Positions 42,306-52,194 of a DNA stretch of 64,000 nt are shown piece after piece. How positions within the stretch are numbered: position 1 is the stretch's first letter; each line of letters starts with the position of its first letter. Location of the stretch: contig CAYPBK010000001.1 in the NCBI GenBank assembly GCA_964408955.1, positions 62,001 to 126,000 of the forward strand. The letters run 5' to 3'. The notes below the pieces were generated by a model. It was not told the origin of the DNA. It saw only the letters and a program-made list of their open reading frames with translations, and did not search any database. The stretch comes from JAAYKT01 sp964408955. GTDB taxonomy: Bacteria; Bacillota; Clostridia; Lutisporales; Lutisporaceae. The position numbers and the translations under genes are program-made.

Positions 42306-45300
42306 TTAACTTACTTTGTCTTCAAATCTGACAGATAATAGTTTTGAGACTCCGGTATCCTCCATGCTTACTCCATATAAACAATCTGCAGCTTCCATAC
42401 TTCCTTTTCTGTGTGTTATTATAATAAATTGTATATCCTCGGATAGTTCTTTTAAATAATTTGCATATCTACCGACATTTACATCATCAAGGGCTGAATC
42501 TATCTCATCTAAAACACAAAAAGGTACCGGCTTCATTATTAATATACCGAATAACAAAGCTATAGCAGTCAGAGCCCTTTCCCCTCCGGACATCAATAAT
42601 AAACTCTGTTGCTTTTTGTTAGGTGGTTTTACAATAATGTCTATGCCTGATTCCAACACATTAGTTTTATCTGTTAATTCAACTTGAGCAGTGCCGCCTC
42701 CAAATAACCTGGCAAATACATCATTAAAATTTTTATTAATTTTTTCAAACTCCTCTAAAAATTGTTTCTTCATATATGCCGTTATCTCTTCGATAATCTC
42801 AGTTAGCGAAGCTTTTGCTATTTCTAAATCCTCCAGTTGATTCTTAAGAAAAATATGTCTATTATTTAATCTGTCAAACTCTTCAACGGCATTAACATTA
42901 ACAGTGCCTAAATCCTTTATCTCCTTTTTTAAGTATTCTATTCTTTTTACAGATTGACTTATATTAAAGCTTTCTACTCTTAATGATGTTGCCTTATTGT
43001 AATTTAATTCATAGGTTTCTAGAAGTCTTATATTTAAACTTTCTAGTTCTATTTCCGCCTTTGTTTTTTGCAAATCCGCTTTATGTAAGCTGTTTTGTAG
43101 ATTTGTTAAGTCTATCCCATATTGTTTTATTAAACCCTCTTCTGATTCTATAGATTCTTGTTTTTTATACTTTTGCTCCTCTGCACTCTTATATTCATTT
43201 TGCGTTTCTAATAAATCACTACTTATTCCTATAATCTTTATATCTAATTCTCCTATTTGATCTTTGATAGAATCCAATTCATTCTTACGTAAATTTACGG
43301 AGTCTATATTATTATTTACTTTATTGTTGATACTAATTTGGCTATTAAGAATACTATCTATCGTTTTTGCAATAGCACTTTTTTGTTGCTTTAATTCTGC
43401 AATTTTTATTTTATACTCTGTTAGAACCTTAGTAAACTCATCTCGGTCATTTTTTATGCTCCTGATATTCTCTTCCATTCTTTTTATCTCGTCTGAAAGT
43501 GTTTCGCTGCCATTTATAGCTTCTACTAACTCGGTATTAAAGTTATCTATTATATGACGATTATCTTTTATCTCATTCTCCAGTTCTTCAATGTCCTTCT
43601 CATTTATATCCATTTTAGATTTAGATAATTCCAATTCATTATTAATATAAATGAGCTTACTATTGAAATTGGAATAACTTATCTCATAGGTATGAAGCTC
43701 TTCAATGAGCTTTGCAATTTTATCATCTATATTGAAATGCTCCTCTTTTTGTTTATCCAAACTTAAGTCTAATTCCTCCAGCTCATTAAGCACTATATTA
43801 TACTCTTTTTTTAATTCATTTATTTGATTCTTTCTAGTTAAAATGGCACCAATCATAGGTGGCTTGCTGCCGCCGGTTATTGCACCTCCAATGCTAAATA
43901 TTTCTCCATCTAAAGTTACTATTTTTAATTCATTTTTAAAAATCTTCCCCAGCCTTATTGCTGTATCAATAGTATCTGCAACAATTACCCTACCAAGCAG
44001 GTAGTATATTATATCCTTATACTTATCGTCACATTTAACCAATTCTGCGGCAATGCCAACAAATCCGGTTCTTTCTAATTTATTCAATTCATCATTTCTT
44101 ATTCTTTTAGGTTTTATTGAACTTATTGGTAAAAAAGTGGCTCTCCCCATATTATTTCTTTTTAAAAATCCAATTAAATCCTTAGCATCATTTTCATTCT
44201 CCGTCACAATATTTTGCACTGCCGAACCTAATGCTGCTTCTATCGCTGTAGAATAAGCTGTCGGTACAGAAATAAGCTCACCTATTACACCTTTAAATCC
44301 TTTAATTTTATCCTTTATATTGTGTTGCCCTGAAAGCAGACTCTTTATTGTTTTATTGTAGCCCCCGTACTCCTTTTCCATTTCTTCCAATAATTTTAAT
44401 CTGGATAGTATCTTATCTTTCTTTGATCTTATTTCTATTAACATACCTTGAATATTTTGAATTTGGTTTTCCTTTGATTTTTTATCTTGGGTATATTTAT
44501 CTATGACTTTTTTTAAATTATCAATTTTGCCGGTAGTCGATTTTATTTCAGCTTCCACCTGCTCTTTATTCATTTCCCTTTCCTTGCATTGATTTACTAA
44601 TAACCCCTTGTCAAAATTGATTTGCTTAATTCTATCGTTAATATTCTTTATTCTCTCATTTTGAAGATTGATATTGCTTTTTATTTCTGACTGCTTTGTT
44701 ATATATTCCAAATACACTTGTTTTTTTGCCTCTATTTTATTTTCTAAATCGGTTATGGATGAATACTTTTCATTATATTCTATATCCATTACATTAGCTA
44801 AGTTATTAAGCTTGTCTAGCTCTAGTTCTATTAATAATCCTTCACTCTTAATTCCTTCAATTTCTTTATCATAAGCATTCTTTTCTTCATTTAACTCATT
44901 TATCTCTTTATTTAGCTTTTCTATAACGTCGTTAGTATACAAAGTTTTTTCTTTTAAAATATTTTTCTCATTTTCATGCTTATCTTTTTTACCGGTAATT
45001 TCATATATTTTTTGATTTAAATTTGAAAGCTGTACTTCTAAGCCTTTTAATTCCCCTTTGCTTTTGCTTAGCTTTTCCTCCAGATTATGAATACATGCTT
45101 CTTTTTCTACTTTATAATTGTTTAGTGCCTCGATCTCTTCCAGAATGTTTCTAAGCCTTTTATTGTTTTTATCACTATTAATCAATATTAAGTTTACATC
45201 TAATATTTTCAATTCATGTATTAATTTTTGATACCTTTTAGTTATTTCCGCTTGCTCTGCCATAGGCATTAGCTGGCTTTCGACCTCTTGTAAAATATCC

Positions 45301-45875
45301 TGCAGCCTGACTATATTCTGCCGCGTATATTCCATCTTTCTTTCCGATTCTTGTTTTCTATATTTATATTTTGAAATACCTGCAGCTTCTTCGAAGATTG
45401 CCCTTCTATCGTCTGCCTTATTATTCAGTATTTCATCAATTTTACCTTGTCCTATTATTGAATAGCCGTCTTTACCTACACCTGTATCCATAAATATTTC
45501 CGTGATATCCTTAAGCCTACATTGACTTTTATTAATATAATACTCACTCTCTCCCGAGCGATACATTCTTCTCGTGATGCTTATTTCATTAAAAGCTAAA
45601 TTGATTCCTTTATCGGAGTTATCAAGAATAAGTGTAACCTCCGCAAAACCTGATGCTTTAGTTTTCTCGCTTCCGGAGAATATGACATCCTCCATTTTAT
45701 TACCTCTAAGAGTTTTCACACTTTGTTCTCCAATAACCCATCTTACGGCATCGGCTATATTACTTTTGCCGCTGCCATTTGGTCCAACTATCGCATTAAT
45801 ACCTTCAGTGAAATTCAATTCAGTTTCTTTTAAAAATGATTTAAATCCGTTAATTTCAAGTTGTTTGAGATGCAT
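42306..45875 (-). CDS. smc: Chromosome condensation and segregation ATPase SMC
   Basis: SMC forms the ring-shaped condensin with ScpA and ScpB. The 1189-residue protein has N-terminal MHLKQLEINGFKSF and Walker A GPNGSGKSNIADAVRW (about 32-47), two long coiled coils, a hinge domain at about 510-660 (GVIGELISVPTAYSTAIEAALG and GGAITGG) and the C-terminal head with the ABC signature LLMSGGERALTAIALLFGIL and Walker B FCVLDEIDSALDD. Length is normal. It precedes ftsY. Confidence 0.98.
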   Translation of the reverse strand: MHLKQLEINGFKSFLKETELNFTEGINAIVGPNGSGKSNIADAVRWVIGEQSVKTLRGNKMEDVIFSGSEKTKASGFAEVTLILDNSDKGINLAFNEISITRRMYRSGESEYYINKSQCRLKDITEIFMDTGVGKDGYSIIGQGKIDEILNNKADDRRAIFEEAAGISKYKYRKQESERKMEYTRQNIVRLQDILQEVESQLMPMAEQAEITKRYQKLIHELKILDVNLILINSDKNNKRLRNILEEIEALNNYKVEKEACIHNLEEKLSKSKGELKGLEVQLSNLNQKIYEITGKKDKHENEKNILKEKTLYTNDVIEKLNKEINELNEEKNAYDKEIEGIKSEGLLIELELDKLNNLANVMDIEYNEKYSSITDLENKIEAKKQVYLEYITKQSEIKSNINLQNERIKNINDRIKQINFDKGLLVNQCKEREMNKEQVEAEIKSTTGKIDNLKKVIDKYTQDKKSKENQIQNIQGMLIEIRSKKDKILSRLKLLEEMEKEYGGYNKTIKSLLSGQHNIKDKIKGFKGVIGELISVPTAYSTAIEAALGSAVQNIVTENENDAKDLIGFLKRNNMGRATFLPISSIKPKRIRNDELNKLERTGFVGIAAELVKCDDKYKDIIYYLLGRVIVADTIDTAIRLGKIFKNELKIVTLDGEIFSIGGAITGGSKPPMIGAILTRKNQINELKKEYNIVLNELEELDLSLDKQKEEHFNIDDKIAKLIEELHTYEISYSNFNSKLIYINNELELSKSKMDINEKDIEELENEIKDNRHIIDNFNTELVEAINGSETLSDEIKRMEENIRSIKNDRDEFTKVLTEYKIKIAELKQQKSAIAKTIDSILNSQISINNKVNNNIDSVNLRKNELDSIKDQIGELDIKIIGISSDLLETQNEYKSAEEQKYKKQESIESEEGLIKQYGIDLTNLQNSLHKADLQKTKAEIELESLNIRLLETYELNYNKATSLRVESFNISQSVKRIEYLKKEIKDLGTVNVNAVEEFDRLNNRHIFLKNQLEDLEIAKASLTEIIEEITAYMKKQFLEEFEKINKNFNDVFARLFGGGTAQVELTDKTNVLESGIDIIVKPPNKKQQSLLLMSGGERALTAIALLFGILIMKPVPFCVLDEIDSALDDVNVGRYANYLKELSEDIQFIIITHRKGSMEAADCLYGVSMEDTGVSKLLSVRFEDKVS

Positions 45876-45992
45876 ACTAACTCCTCTTCATCACTAGAAT
45901 ACTAACAATCCCTTGTGCCTAATAATTAATCCTTAAATATAATTATCAATGTAGAATATTTTAACATATCATGCTTTTTTATAAAAGCACAA

Positions 45993-47084
45993 CTACTTTG
46001 TTTCATTAGAATAAGCATTTTGATTTCTATAATATTCATCCTTAGACAAGGAGAATTTACCCATATCGATTGAAACACATATAGCGTTTCTATTAATACT
46101 TTCGCTAAGAAATTCAAAGCTTTTATTAGAATATTTATTCTTAAAATATTTTACATTTGATTTGTTTTGACCAATGATATCAGAATAGTCTCTTTCATTA
46201 AAGAGAATCTTAACACTGGCAGCAGATTTAACAGGCTCTTTTACCAATATACATTCTATCATATCCTTGTATAATTCGGACACGACAAGTTGTCTAAAAG
46301 ATGGATGATATGGTCCGTCAATAATGTTTTTACCTAACTGCATTTCCGCTGTTGGCTGCAGTCCAATACGTATTACATTTATTAAATTCCGCTCTAAGAT
46401 AATCAACATAGTCTTACATATTTCTACAGCTCTATTTAATCTAAAAGGCGTATACTTACCTGTTTTATATAAGTATTCCATATATGTATCCTTGATTACT
46501 AGCGCCGGATAAATTCTAGCTATATGCGGTTTTAACCTAACCACTTTTTTAACTGTTTCTATACACTTCTCTTCACTATCCATTGGCAATCCGACCATAA
46601 GCTGAACTCCAACTGTAAATCCTTCATCCTTTAATAATTCTATAGCTTCTAAGGTGTCCTTTGCACTATGGCCCCTTTGGCTTACACTTAACACTTCCTC
46701 ATCCATAGATTGGACTCCCAATTCAACTATTGATACACCGTGTTTTTTAAGATTTTGTAAAATATCAATATCGATATAATCCGGCCTTGTCGATAATCTT
46801 ACGGCATTTATTTTTCCTTTCTCCAAGTACTTATAGGCAGCATTTAAATATATATTTTGTTCATTAATAGGTATAGCCGTAAAGCTACCGCCATAAAAAG
46901 CCACCTCTATATTTTTTTTGCCTTTTCCAATGGTATCTAGGTATTTATTAATTAATACATCTATATCCTCGGACTGCATCTCAACATTTTGACCAGTAAT
47001 TCTTTTCTGATTACAAAAAATACAATTATGAGGGCAACCTTTGTGAGGGACAAATATCGGAATAACATAGTTTTGCTTACTCAT
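45993..47084 (-). CDS. Radical SAM protein, Elp3-like family
   Basis: The 363-residue protein has a radical SAM cluster motif CPHNCIFC (Cys17, Cys21, Cys24) followed by FYGGSFTAIP (about 65), VRLSTRPDYID, and VELGVQSMDEEVL, the set typical of the Elp3/HemN-like radical SAM proteins. It lacks an acetyltransferase domain and so is not a full Elp3. Genes of this kind often lie between rnc and smc in Clostridia. The substrate is unknown; nucleic-acid or tRNA modification is suggested only by family and place. The start overlaps the rnc stop by eight bases. Confidence 0.82.
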   Translation of the reverse strand: MSKQNYVIPIFVPHKGCPHNCIFCNQKRITGQNVEMQSEDIDVLINKYLDTIGKGKKNIEVAFYGGSFTAIPINEQNIYLNAAYKYLEKGKINAVRLSTRPDYIDIDILQNLKKHGVSIVELGVQSMDEEVLSVSQRGHSAKDTLEAIELLKDEGFTVGVQLMVGLPMDSEEKCIETVKKVVRLKPHIARIYPALVIKDTYMEYLYKTGKYTPFRLNRAVEICKTMLIILERNLINVIRIGLQPTAEMQLGKNIIDGPYHPSFRQLVVSELYKDMIECILVKEPVKSAASVKILFNERDYSDIIGQNKSNVKYFKNKYSNKSFEFLSESINRNAICVSIDMGKFSLSKDEYYRNQNAYSNETK

Positions 47085-47787
47085 TTATCAAACCCATAAC
47101 CTTCATAGCATTTTTTGCGGCAGCCTGCTGAGCGTCCTTTTTACTATTTCCTTTACCTTTTCCTACAAGATTCTTATTCAATACCAGAGCCATATAAAAC
47201 ACTTTAGAATGATCCGGACCTTTTTCAGATAAAAGCGTATATTCAATTGGTCCTAAATCATATTTTTGAGCATACTCTTGAAAAAACGATTTGTAATCAT
47301 TAAATATTTTGTTGTCAATAGAAGATTCAATAATATCCTTCATCAATGTAAGAACAAGCTTTTCAGCTTTATCAAATCCGCCATCCAAATAAACTGCCGC
47401 GATTATAGCCTCAAAGGTATCCGCTAATATAGACGGTCTTTTACGACCACCAGTGTTTTCTTCACCTTTGCTCATATAAATATAAGACCCTAAGTCTATC
47501 GACTTTGCCGCAATAAACAAAGAATTTTCACATACTATATTAGCCCGTGTTCTGGTAAGCTGACCTTCAGGAACATTATGCATTTTTCGATACAAGTGAA
47601 GGCTTATTATCATACTAAGTATAGAATCGCCTAAAAATTCAAGCCTCTCGTTATGTATCAGCTTTGAATCCTGGCTATTCGCATAAGAACTATGTGTAAG
47701 AGCAATGCTTAGAAATTCAATTCCCTTAAAGCTATAACCAATGGTTTCTTCTAATTTATTCAAGTTTTCATTGGACTTATATTCCAT
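47077..47787 (-). CDS. rnc: Ribonuclease III
   Basis: RNase III cleaves double-stranded RNA, including pre-rRNA. The 236-residue protein has the catalytic signature NERLEFLGDSIL (about 45-56), the second acidic cluster LADTFEAIIAAVYLDGG (about 120-136), and a C-terminal double-stranded-RNA binding domain (about 160-232, KGKGNSKKDAQQAAAKNAM). The ATG at 47787 lies after AGAGGTAAG. It overlaps the radical SAM gene. Confidence 0.97.
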   Translation of the reverse strand: MEYKSNENLNKLEETIGYSFKGIEFLSIALTHSSYANSQDSKLIHNERLEFLGDSILSMIISLHLYRKMHNVPEGQLTRTRANIVCENSLFIAAKSIDLGSYIYMSKGEENTGGRKRPSILADTFEAIIAAVYLDGGFDKAEKLVLTLMKDIIESSIDNKIFNDYKSFFQEYAQKYDLGPIEYTLLSEKGPDHSKVFYMALVLNKNLVGKGKGNSKKDAQQAAAKNAMKVMGLINE

Positions 47788-47842
47788 CCATACTTACCTC
47801 TTCTCATGACAATAAGCTTTATTTCTATTTTAAGTATATCAA

Positions 47843-49084
47843 CTAACAATATTTTTTCAATACAATAGATGCATTATGCCCGCCAAAACCAAAAGAATTT
47901 GATAAGGCATATTTTACATCCGCTTTTCTTGCAACATTTGGTACATAATCCAAGTCACAGGCTTCATCGGCGGTTGTATAATTTATAGTTGGGTGTATAA
48001 TCCCTTCGTTTATTGACATCAGGCATGAAACAGCTTCAACGGCACCTGCAGCGCCCAATAAATGTCCTGTCATAGATTTGGTTGAGCTTATAGGCACTTT
48101 ATTTGAATAATCCTTAAGTAGTTTTTTTATTGCGATGGTTTCATATTCGTCATTAAGTTTCGTGGATGTCCCGTGAGCATTAATATAGCTGATTTGTGAA
48201 GGGTTTATTGAAGCATCCTTCACTGCAAGATTCATTGCCATAAAAGCACCTTCTCCGCCGGGCGATGGAGCGGTAATATGATAAGCATCTGAGGTTGTAC
48301 CGTATCCCGCAATCTCTCCATAAATTTTCGCCCCTCGCTTTTTGGCATGTTCCAACTCTTCTAAAATTAAAATAGCTGAACCTTCTCCCATTACGAAGCC
48401 GTCCCTATCCTTCTCAAAAGGTCTGGATGCTTTTTCAGGCTCATCATTTCTTTCTGATAGTGCTTTCATAGAACAAAAGCCTGCCACAGAAACCGGAGTT
48501 ATGGATGCTTCTGTTCCCCCCGCAATCATAATATCCGCGTCTTGCCTTTGAATAATTCTAAAAGCTTCCCCTATGGCATTAGTCGAGGATGCACAAGCTG
48601 TTGTAATTGTTAAGCTGGGCCCTTTAGTTTTAAAAAGCATAGAAATGTGACCGGCGGCAATATTTGATATCATCATTGGTATAAAAAACGGGCTGATTCT
48701 CCCTGCACCTTTTTCCATCATAACTTTATGTTGATTTTCAAAAGTATCAATGCCGCCTATACCTGTACCTATGCACACTCCAGTTCTATATTCGTCGACA
48801 ATGCTGTTATTTACACCCGAATCTTCAAAAGCCATTTTTGTTGCGGCTACGGCTAATTGAGTAAACCTGTCCATTCTTTTTACTTCTTTTCTATTAATAA
48901 AATCTAATGGGTTAAAATCTTTCACGGTTGCAGCGATTTTAGTTGATAATCCATTTGTATCAAATGAATCTATTAAAGTGACACCGGATTTCCCTTCCTT
49001 CAAACTTTTAAAAAAACTTTCTTTCCCTATCCCTATTGGAGTTATAATCCCTATACCGCTAATAACTACTCTTTTTTTGTCCAT
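47843..49084 (-). CDS. fabF: Beta-ketoacyl-ACP synthase II FabF
   Basis: FabF elongates fatty acyl chains by condensation with malonyl-ACP. From the ATG at 49084 the protein is 413 residues, with the nucleophile in TITTACASSTNAIGEA (Cys near 163), the histidines in YINAHGTSTKLNDEYE (near 303) and KSMTGHLLGAAGAVEA (near 340), and NSFGFGGHNASIVL near the end. The ATG is chosen because GAGGAG precedes it; the frame starts at 49102 otherwise. A stem-loop terminator separates it from acpP, so its level may be lower. Confidence 0.96.
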   Translation of the reverse strand: MDKKRVVISGIGIITPIGIGKESFFKSLKEGKSGVTLIDSFDTNGLSTKIAATVKDFNPLDFINRKEVKRMDRFTQLAVAATKMAFEDSGVNNSIVDEYRTGVCIGTGIGGIDTFENQHKVMMEKGAGRISPFFIPMMISNIAAGHISMLFKTKGPSLTITTACASSTNAIGEAFRIIQRQDADIMIAGGTEASITPVSVAGFCSMKALSERNDEPEKASRPFEKDRDGFVMGEGSAILILEELEHAKKRGAKIYGEIAGYGTTSDAYHITAPSPGGEGAFMAMNLAVKDASINPSQISYINAHGTSTKLNDEYETIAIKKLLKDYSNKVPISSTKSMTGHLLGAAGAVEAVSCLMSINEGIIHPTINYTTADEACDLDYVPNVARKADVKYALSNSFGFGGHNASIVLKKYC

Positions 49085-49163
49085 TTCATTTCTCCTCAAC
49101 ATTTATTTTTGATATGTTTATTAAAATTCTATAAATGCATTTATCAATTAGCTAGAAATATAT

Positions 49164-49197
49164 CTCAAAAAAAATGTCCCTATTTAGGGACATTTTT
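49164..49197 (-). terminator. Terminator or attenuator between acpP and fabF
   Basis: AAAAATGTCCC (49170-49180) and GGGACATTTTT (49187-49197) form an 11-bp stem with a six-base loop; on the minus strand it is followed by an eight-uridine run, and on the plus strand by a T-rich stretch. It lies 79 bases after the acpP stop and about 80 bases before the fabF start. Confidence 0.85.
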
Positions 49198-49276
49198 ATT
49201 GTAAAGAAAAGCATATTTTTTACTAATTAAACTTTATAATTAGACTCATGCACACATTAATTAAATTTAGCTTTCT

Positions 49277-49504
49277 TTACTGATTACTCTTTATGTATTC
49301 TACAACATCTGCAATGGTTACAAGTTTTTCAGCCTCTTCATCAGGTATTTCTATATCAAATTCTTCTTCAAGAGCCATAAGGAGCTCAACGATGTCAAGG
49401 GAATCAGCTCCTAAATCTTCGATGAAAGAAGACTCCATTGTCACCTCCTCAGGATCTATACCAAGTTGTTCAGTAACTTTTTCTTGAACCTTTTCAAATA
49501 TCAC
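49277..49504 (-). CDS. acpP: Acyl carrier protein AcpP
   Basis: AcpP carries the growing acyl chain on 4'-phosphopantetheine. From the GTG at 49504 it is 75 residues, starting MIFEKVQEKVTEQLGIDP; the attachment site is Ser35 in DLGADSLDIVEL. The protein is strongly acidic, as expected. GTG at 49513 lies inside the GGAGGTGAG ribosome site, so 49504 is preferred. It follows fabG by 38 bases and is followed by a terminator. Confidence 0.97.
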   Translation of the reverse strand: MIFEKVQEKVTEQLGIDPEEVTMESSFIEDLGADSLDIVELLMALEEEFDIEIPDEEAEKLVTIADVVEYIKSNQ

Positions 49505-49542
49505 AAGCCTCACCTCCCCTCAGCGATTATATTATGATAATA

Positions 49543-50286
49543 TTACATTACCATTCCTCCGTCAATATTAATTACCTGACCTGTTATATAATCTGAATTA
49601 CATCCTGCTAAAAATAGCACTGCATTGGCCACATCTTCAGGTTTTCCAGGTCTTTTTAAAGGGATTAACTCTTTCATTTGTTCTTGTATCTTCTCCGGAA
49701 GTACAGCGGTCATATCAGTATCAATAAAGCCGGGGGCAATGGCGTTTACATTAATATTTCTTGATGCAAGCTCTTTAGCTATTGATTTTGTAAACCCGAT
49801 AACAGCTGATTTTGATGCGGCATAATTGGATTGTCCCGCATTTCCCGTTATGCCTACAACAGATGCTAAATTAATTATTTTACCTTTTCTTTGTTTTATC
49901 ATTACCTTACTTACACTTTTAGTAAAATTAAAAACCCCTTTCAAGTTTATATCAATAACACTGTCAAACTCTGCTTCAGACATTCTTATCAGCAGATTAT
50001 CCTTTGTAATCCCTGCATTATTTATTAATATATCTATGCTGTTAAATTCATTTAATACTGTTTTGACGAAATTTTCTGTCTCAGCTGAATTTGACACATC
50101 AGCTTTCAGCACTAAGGCTTTAACACCGTATTTTTCTGCCTCTTTTGCAACATTACGTGCTGCCTTTTCATTATTTGAGTAATTTATAGCTACATTTGCA
50201 CCGGCTTTAGCTAGTGCTAAAGCTATTGCTTTTCCGATTCCCCGTGAAGCACCGGTAACAACTGCTGTTTTACCCTCTAGCAACAT
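49543..50286 (-). CDS. fabG: 3-oxoacyl-ACP reductase FabG
   Basis: FabG is the NADPH-dependent reductase of the elongation cycle. The 247-residue short-chain dehydrogenase has the nucleotide loop VTGASRGIGKAIALAL (about 9-24), NNAGITKDNLL near 88, and the catalytic Ser-Tyr-Lys as SVVGITGNAGQSNYAASK (Tyr near 152, Lys near 156). The start overlaps fabD by ten bases. Length and motifs are normal. Confidence 0.97.
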   Translation of the reverse strand: MLLEGKTAVVTGASRGIGKAIALALAKAGANVAINYSNNEKAARNVAKEAEKYGVKALVLKADVSNSAETENFVKTVLNEFNSIDILINNAGITKDNLLIRMSEAEFDSVIDINLKGVFNFTKSVSKVMIKQRKGKIINLASVVGITGNAGQSNYAASKSAVIGFTKSIAKELASRNINVNAIAPGFIDTDMTAVLPEKIQEQMKELIPLKRPGKPEDVANAVLFLAGCNSDYITGQVINIDGGMVM

Positions 50287-51227
50287 TCCAACCTCTCCTT
50301 TAAACTATTAATTGTTTTGTCTAGGGATTCAATGTTTTCAACATTATATATATTAATTCTTTTATCTATTTTTTTTATAAAAGCAGATAATGATTTCCCA
50401 GGTCCTACTTCAATAAAAGTATCAATGCCTAAGCATATCATGTTTTTAACACTGTCTTCCCAAAGTACAGAGGAACTAACCTGATCTACCAGCAATTGTT
50501 TTATCTCGTATTTATTATTTATTACTTGACCATGAACGTTAGATACAACAGGAATCTCCATATCCTTGAATTCAATTTTATCCAATTCAAAAGAAAGTCT
50601 TTCCCCGGCCGGTTTTAGCATACTGGAGTGAAAAGGCGCGCTAACCGGTAAAACGACTACTTTTTTCGCTCCTTTTTCTTTAAGTACCATTGATGCCTTT
50701 TCCACTGCCTTTACTTGACCTGCTATCACTACCTGACCCGGACAATTAAAATTAGCGGCTTCAACCACCCCATAGCCTGATGCCATTTTTAGGCATTCAA
50801 CTACTTCATCTTTATTTAATCCCATCACTGCAGCCATGGTACCTTCACCATGAGGTACTGCCTCTTGCATATACTTTCCTCTTTTTTTAACTACCTCCAC
50901 CGCATCTTCAAAACTAATGGCATTAGAAGCTACCAAAGCCGTATATTCGCCCAAACTTAAACCCGCAGTAACAGAAGGCCTTATGCCTTTATATTTCAAT
51001 ACTTCTAATAATGCAATACTTGTAGTTAATATAGATGGCTGCGTATTCTCAGTCTTTTTTAATTCCTCATCATTACCTTCAAAGCATAACTCCTTGACAT
51101 TGATGCCTAATTTTTCTCCTGCTCTTTCAAATATGTCCATAGCAATTTTATAATTCTCTGCTATTTCCTTGCCCATCCCAACATATTGAGAACCTTGCCC
51201 CGGAAATATACAAGCTATTTTTAACAA
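50277..51227 (-). CDS. fabD: Malonyl-CoA:ACP transacylase FabD
   Basis: FabD supplies malonyl-ACP. The 316-residue protein has the N-terminal IACIFPGQGSQYVGMG, the nucleophilic serine in AGLSLGEYTALVA (near 90), Arg in GKYMQEAVPHGEGTMAAVMG region and the catalytic histidine in LPVSAPFHSSMLKPA (near 200). The start overlaps fabK by seven bases and the end overlaps fabG by ten, so all three are coupled. Confidence 0.97.
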   Translation of the reverse strand: MLKIACIFPGQGSQYVGMGKEIAENYKIAMDIFERAGEKLGINVKELCFEGNDEELKKTENTQPSILTTSIALLEVLKYKGIRPSVTAGLSLGEYTALVASNAISFEDAVEVVKKRGKYMQEAVPHGEGTMAAVMGLNKDEVVECLKMASGYGVVEAANFNCPGQVVIAGQVKAVEKASMVLKEKGAKKVVVLPVSAPFHSSMLKPAGERLSFELDKIEFKDMEIPVVSNVHGQVINNKYEIKQLLVDQVSSSVLWEDSVKNMICLGIDTFIEVGPGKSLSAFIKKIDKRINIYNVENIESLDKTINSLKERLECC

Positions 51228-52180
51228 CTACCTTTACCTCCGACAATATTATTTACTTTCGTAATAACGTTATCACTCTCATTAATAATACCTTCTATTA
51301 TGTCACGGACGCTTTTAATTTCTTTTACAATACCACTTATCTGCCCTGCCATAACTGTACCGTTATCGGTATCTCCTTCAATGCATGCTTTCCTTAGGCT
51401 TCCTGTGCCTAGTCTCTCAAATTCATCCATAGGCGCATTATTTTTCTCAAGTTTATTTAATTCCCTAAAAAGCCTATTCTTAATCATTCTTACAGGATGG
51501 CCTGTCGCTCTTCCTGATATAGATGTACTTCTGTCCGCAGCTTTTAAAATAGCCGCTTTATAATTCTCATGGACAGTACATTCTTTAGAGCAGACAAATA
51601 CAGTACCCATCTGTACACCTTGTGCCCCCAGTGCTATAGCTGATATAAAGCCTCGCGCATCCCCAATACCTCCGGCAGCGATAACCGGAATTTCTATGGC
51701 ATCTACTATTTGTGGTATCAATGCCATAGTAGTTGTCTCGCCTATGTGCCCCCCCGCTTCACTGCCTTCCGCTATGACTGCATCTGCACCTGCAGCGTAC
51801 ATTTTTTTTGCCAAAGCTACAGATGGTACAATTGGTATCACTTTAATATTAGCTTCTTTTAAACCTTTTATATATTTACCTGGATTACCTGCGCCAAATG
51901 TAACAATAGGAACCTTTTCTTCATATATAAGCTGAATGATCTCCTCTACAAAAGGTGATAAAAGCATAACATTTAAACCAAACGGATTGTCCGTATTTTC
52001 TTTTACCTTTTTTATTTCTTTTAATATGATATCTGCCGGTGCATTGCCGGAGCCTATTACCCCTAATCCGCCGGCATTGGAAACCGCAGCAGCTAACTCG
52101 CCTGTCGCAATCCAAGCCATGCCACCCTGTAAAATGGGGTATTTGATATTCAATATGTCACAAATGCTTGATTTTATCAT
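51221..52180 (-). CDS. fabK: FMN-dependent enoyl-ACP reductase FabK
   Basis: FabK performs the last step of elongation in many Gram-positives, in place of FabI. From the ATG at 52180 it is 319 residues: a nitronate-monooxygenase-like TIM barrel with IKYPILQGGMAWIATGELAAAVS, GLGVIGSGNA, EGSEAGGHIGETTTM and AAGGIGDARGF, the FMN-binding signature. The ATG follows GGGGAGG; the frame reaches upstream to 52204. Its presence predicts low sensitivity to FabI inhibitors such as triclosan, which is inference from the family. Confidence 0.95.
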   Translation of the reverse strand: MIKSSICDILNIKYPILQGGMAWIATGELAAAVSNAGGLGVIGSGNAPADIILKEIKKVKENTDNPFGLNVMLLSPFVEEIIQLIYEEKVPIVTFGAGNPGKYIKGLKEANIKVIPIVPSVALAKKMYAAGADAVIAEGSEAGGHIGETTTMALIPQIVDAIEIPVIAAGGIGDARGFISAIALGAQGVQMGTVFVCSKECTVHENYKAAILKAADRSTSISGRATGHPVRMIKNRLFRELNKLEKNNAPMDEFERLGTGSLRKACIEGDTDNGTVMAGQISGIVKEIKSVRDIIEGIINESDNVITKVNNIVGGKGSC

Positions 52181-52194
52181 TTCACAACCTCCCC

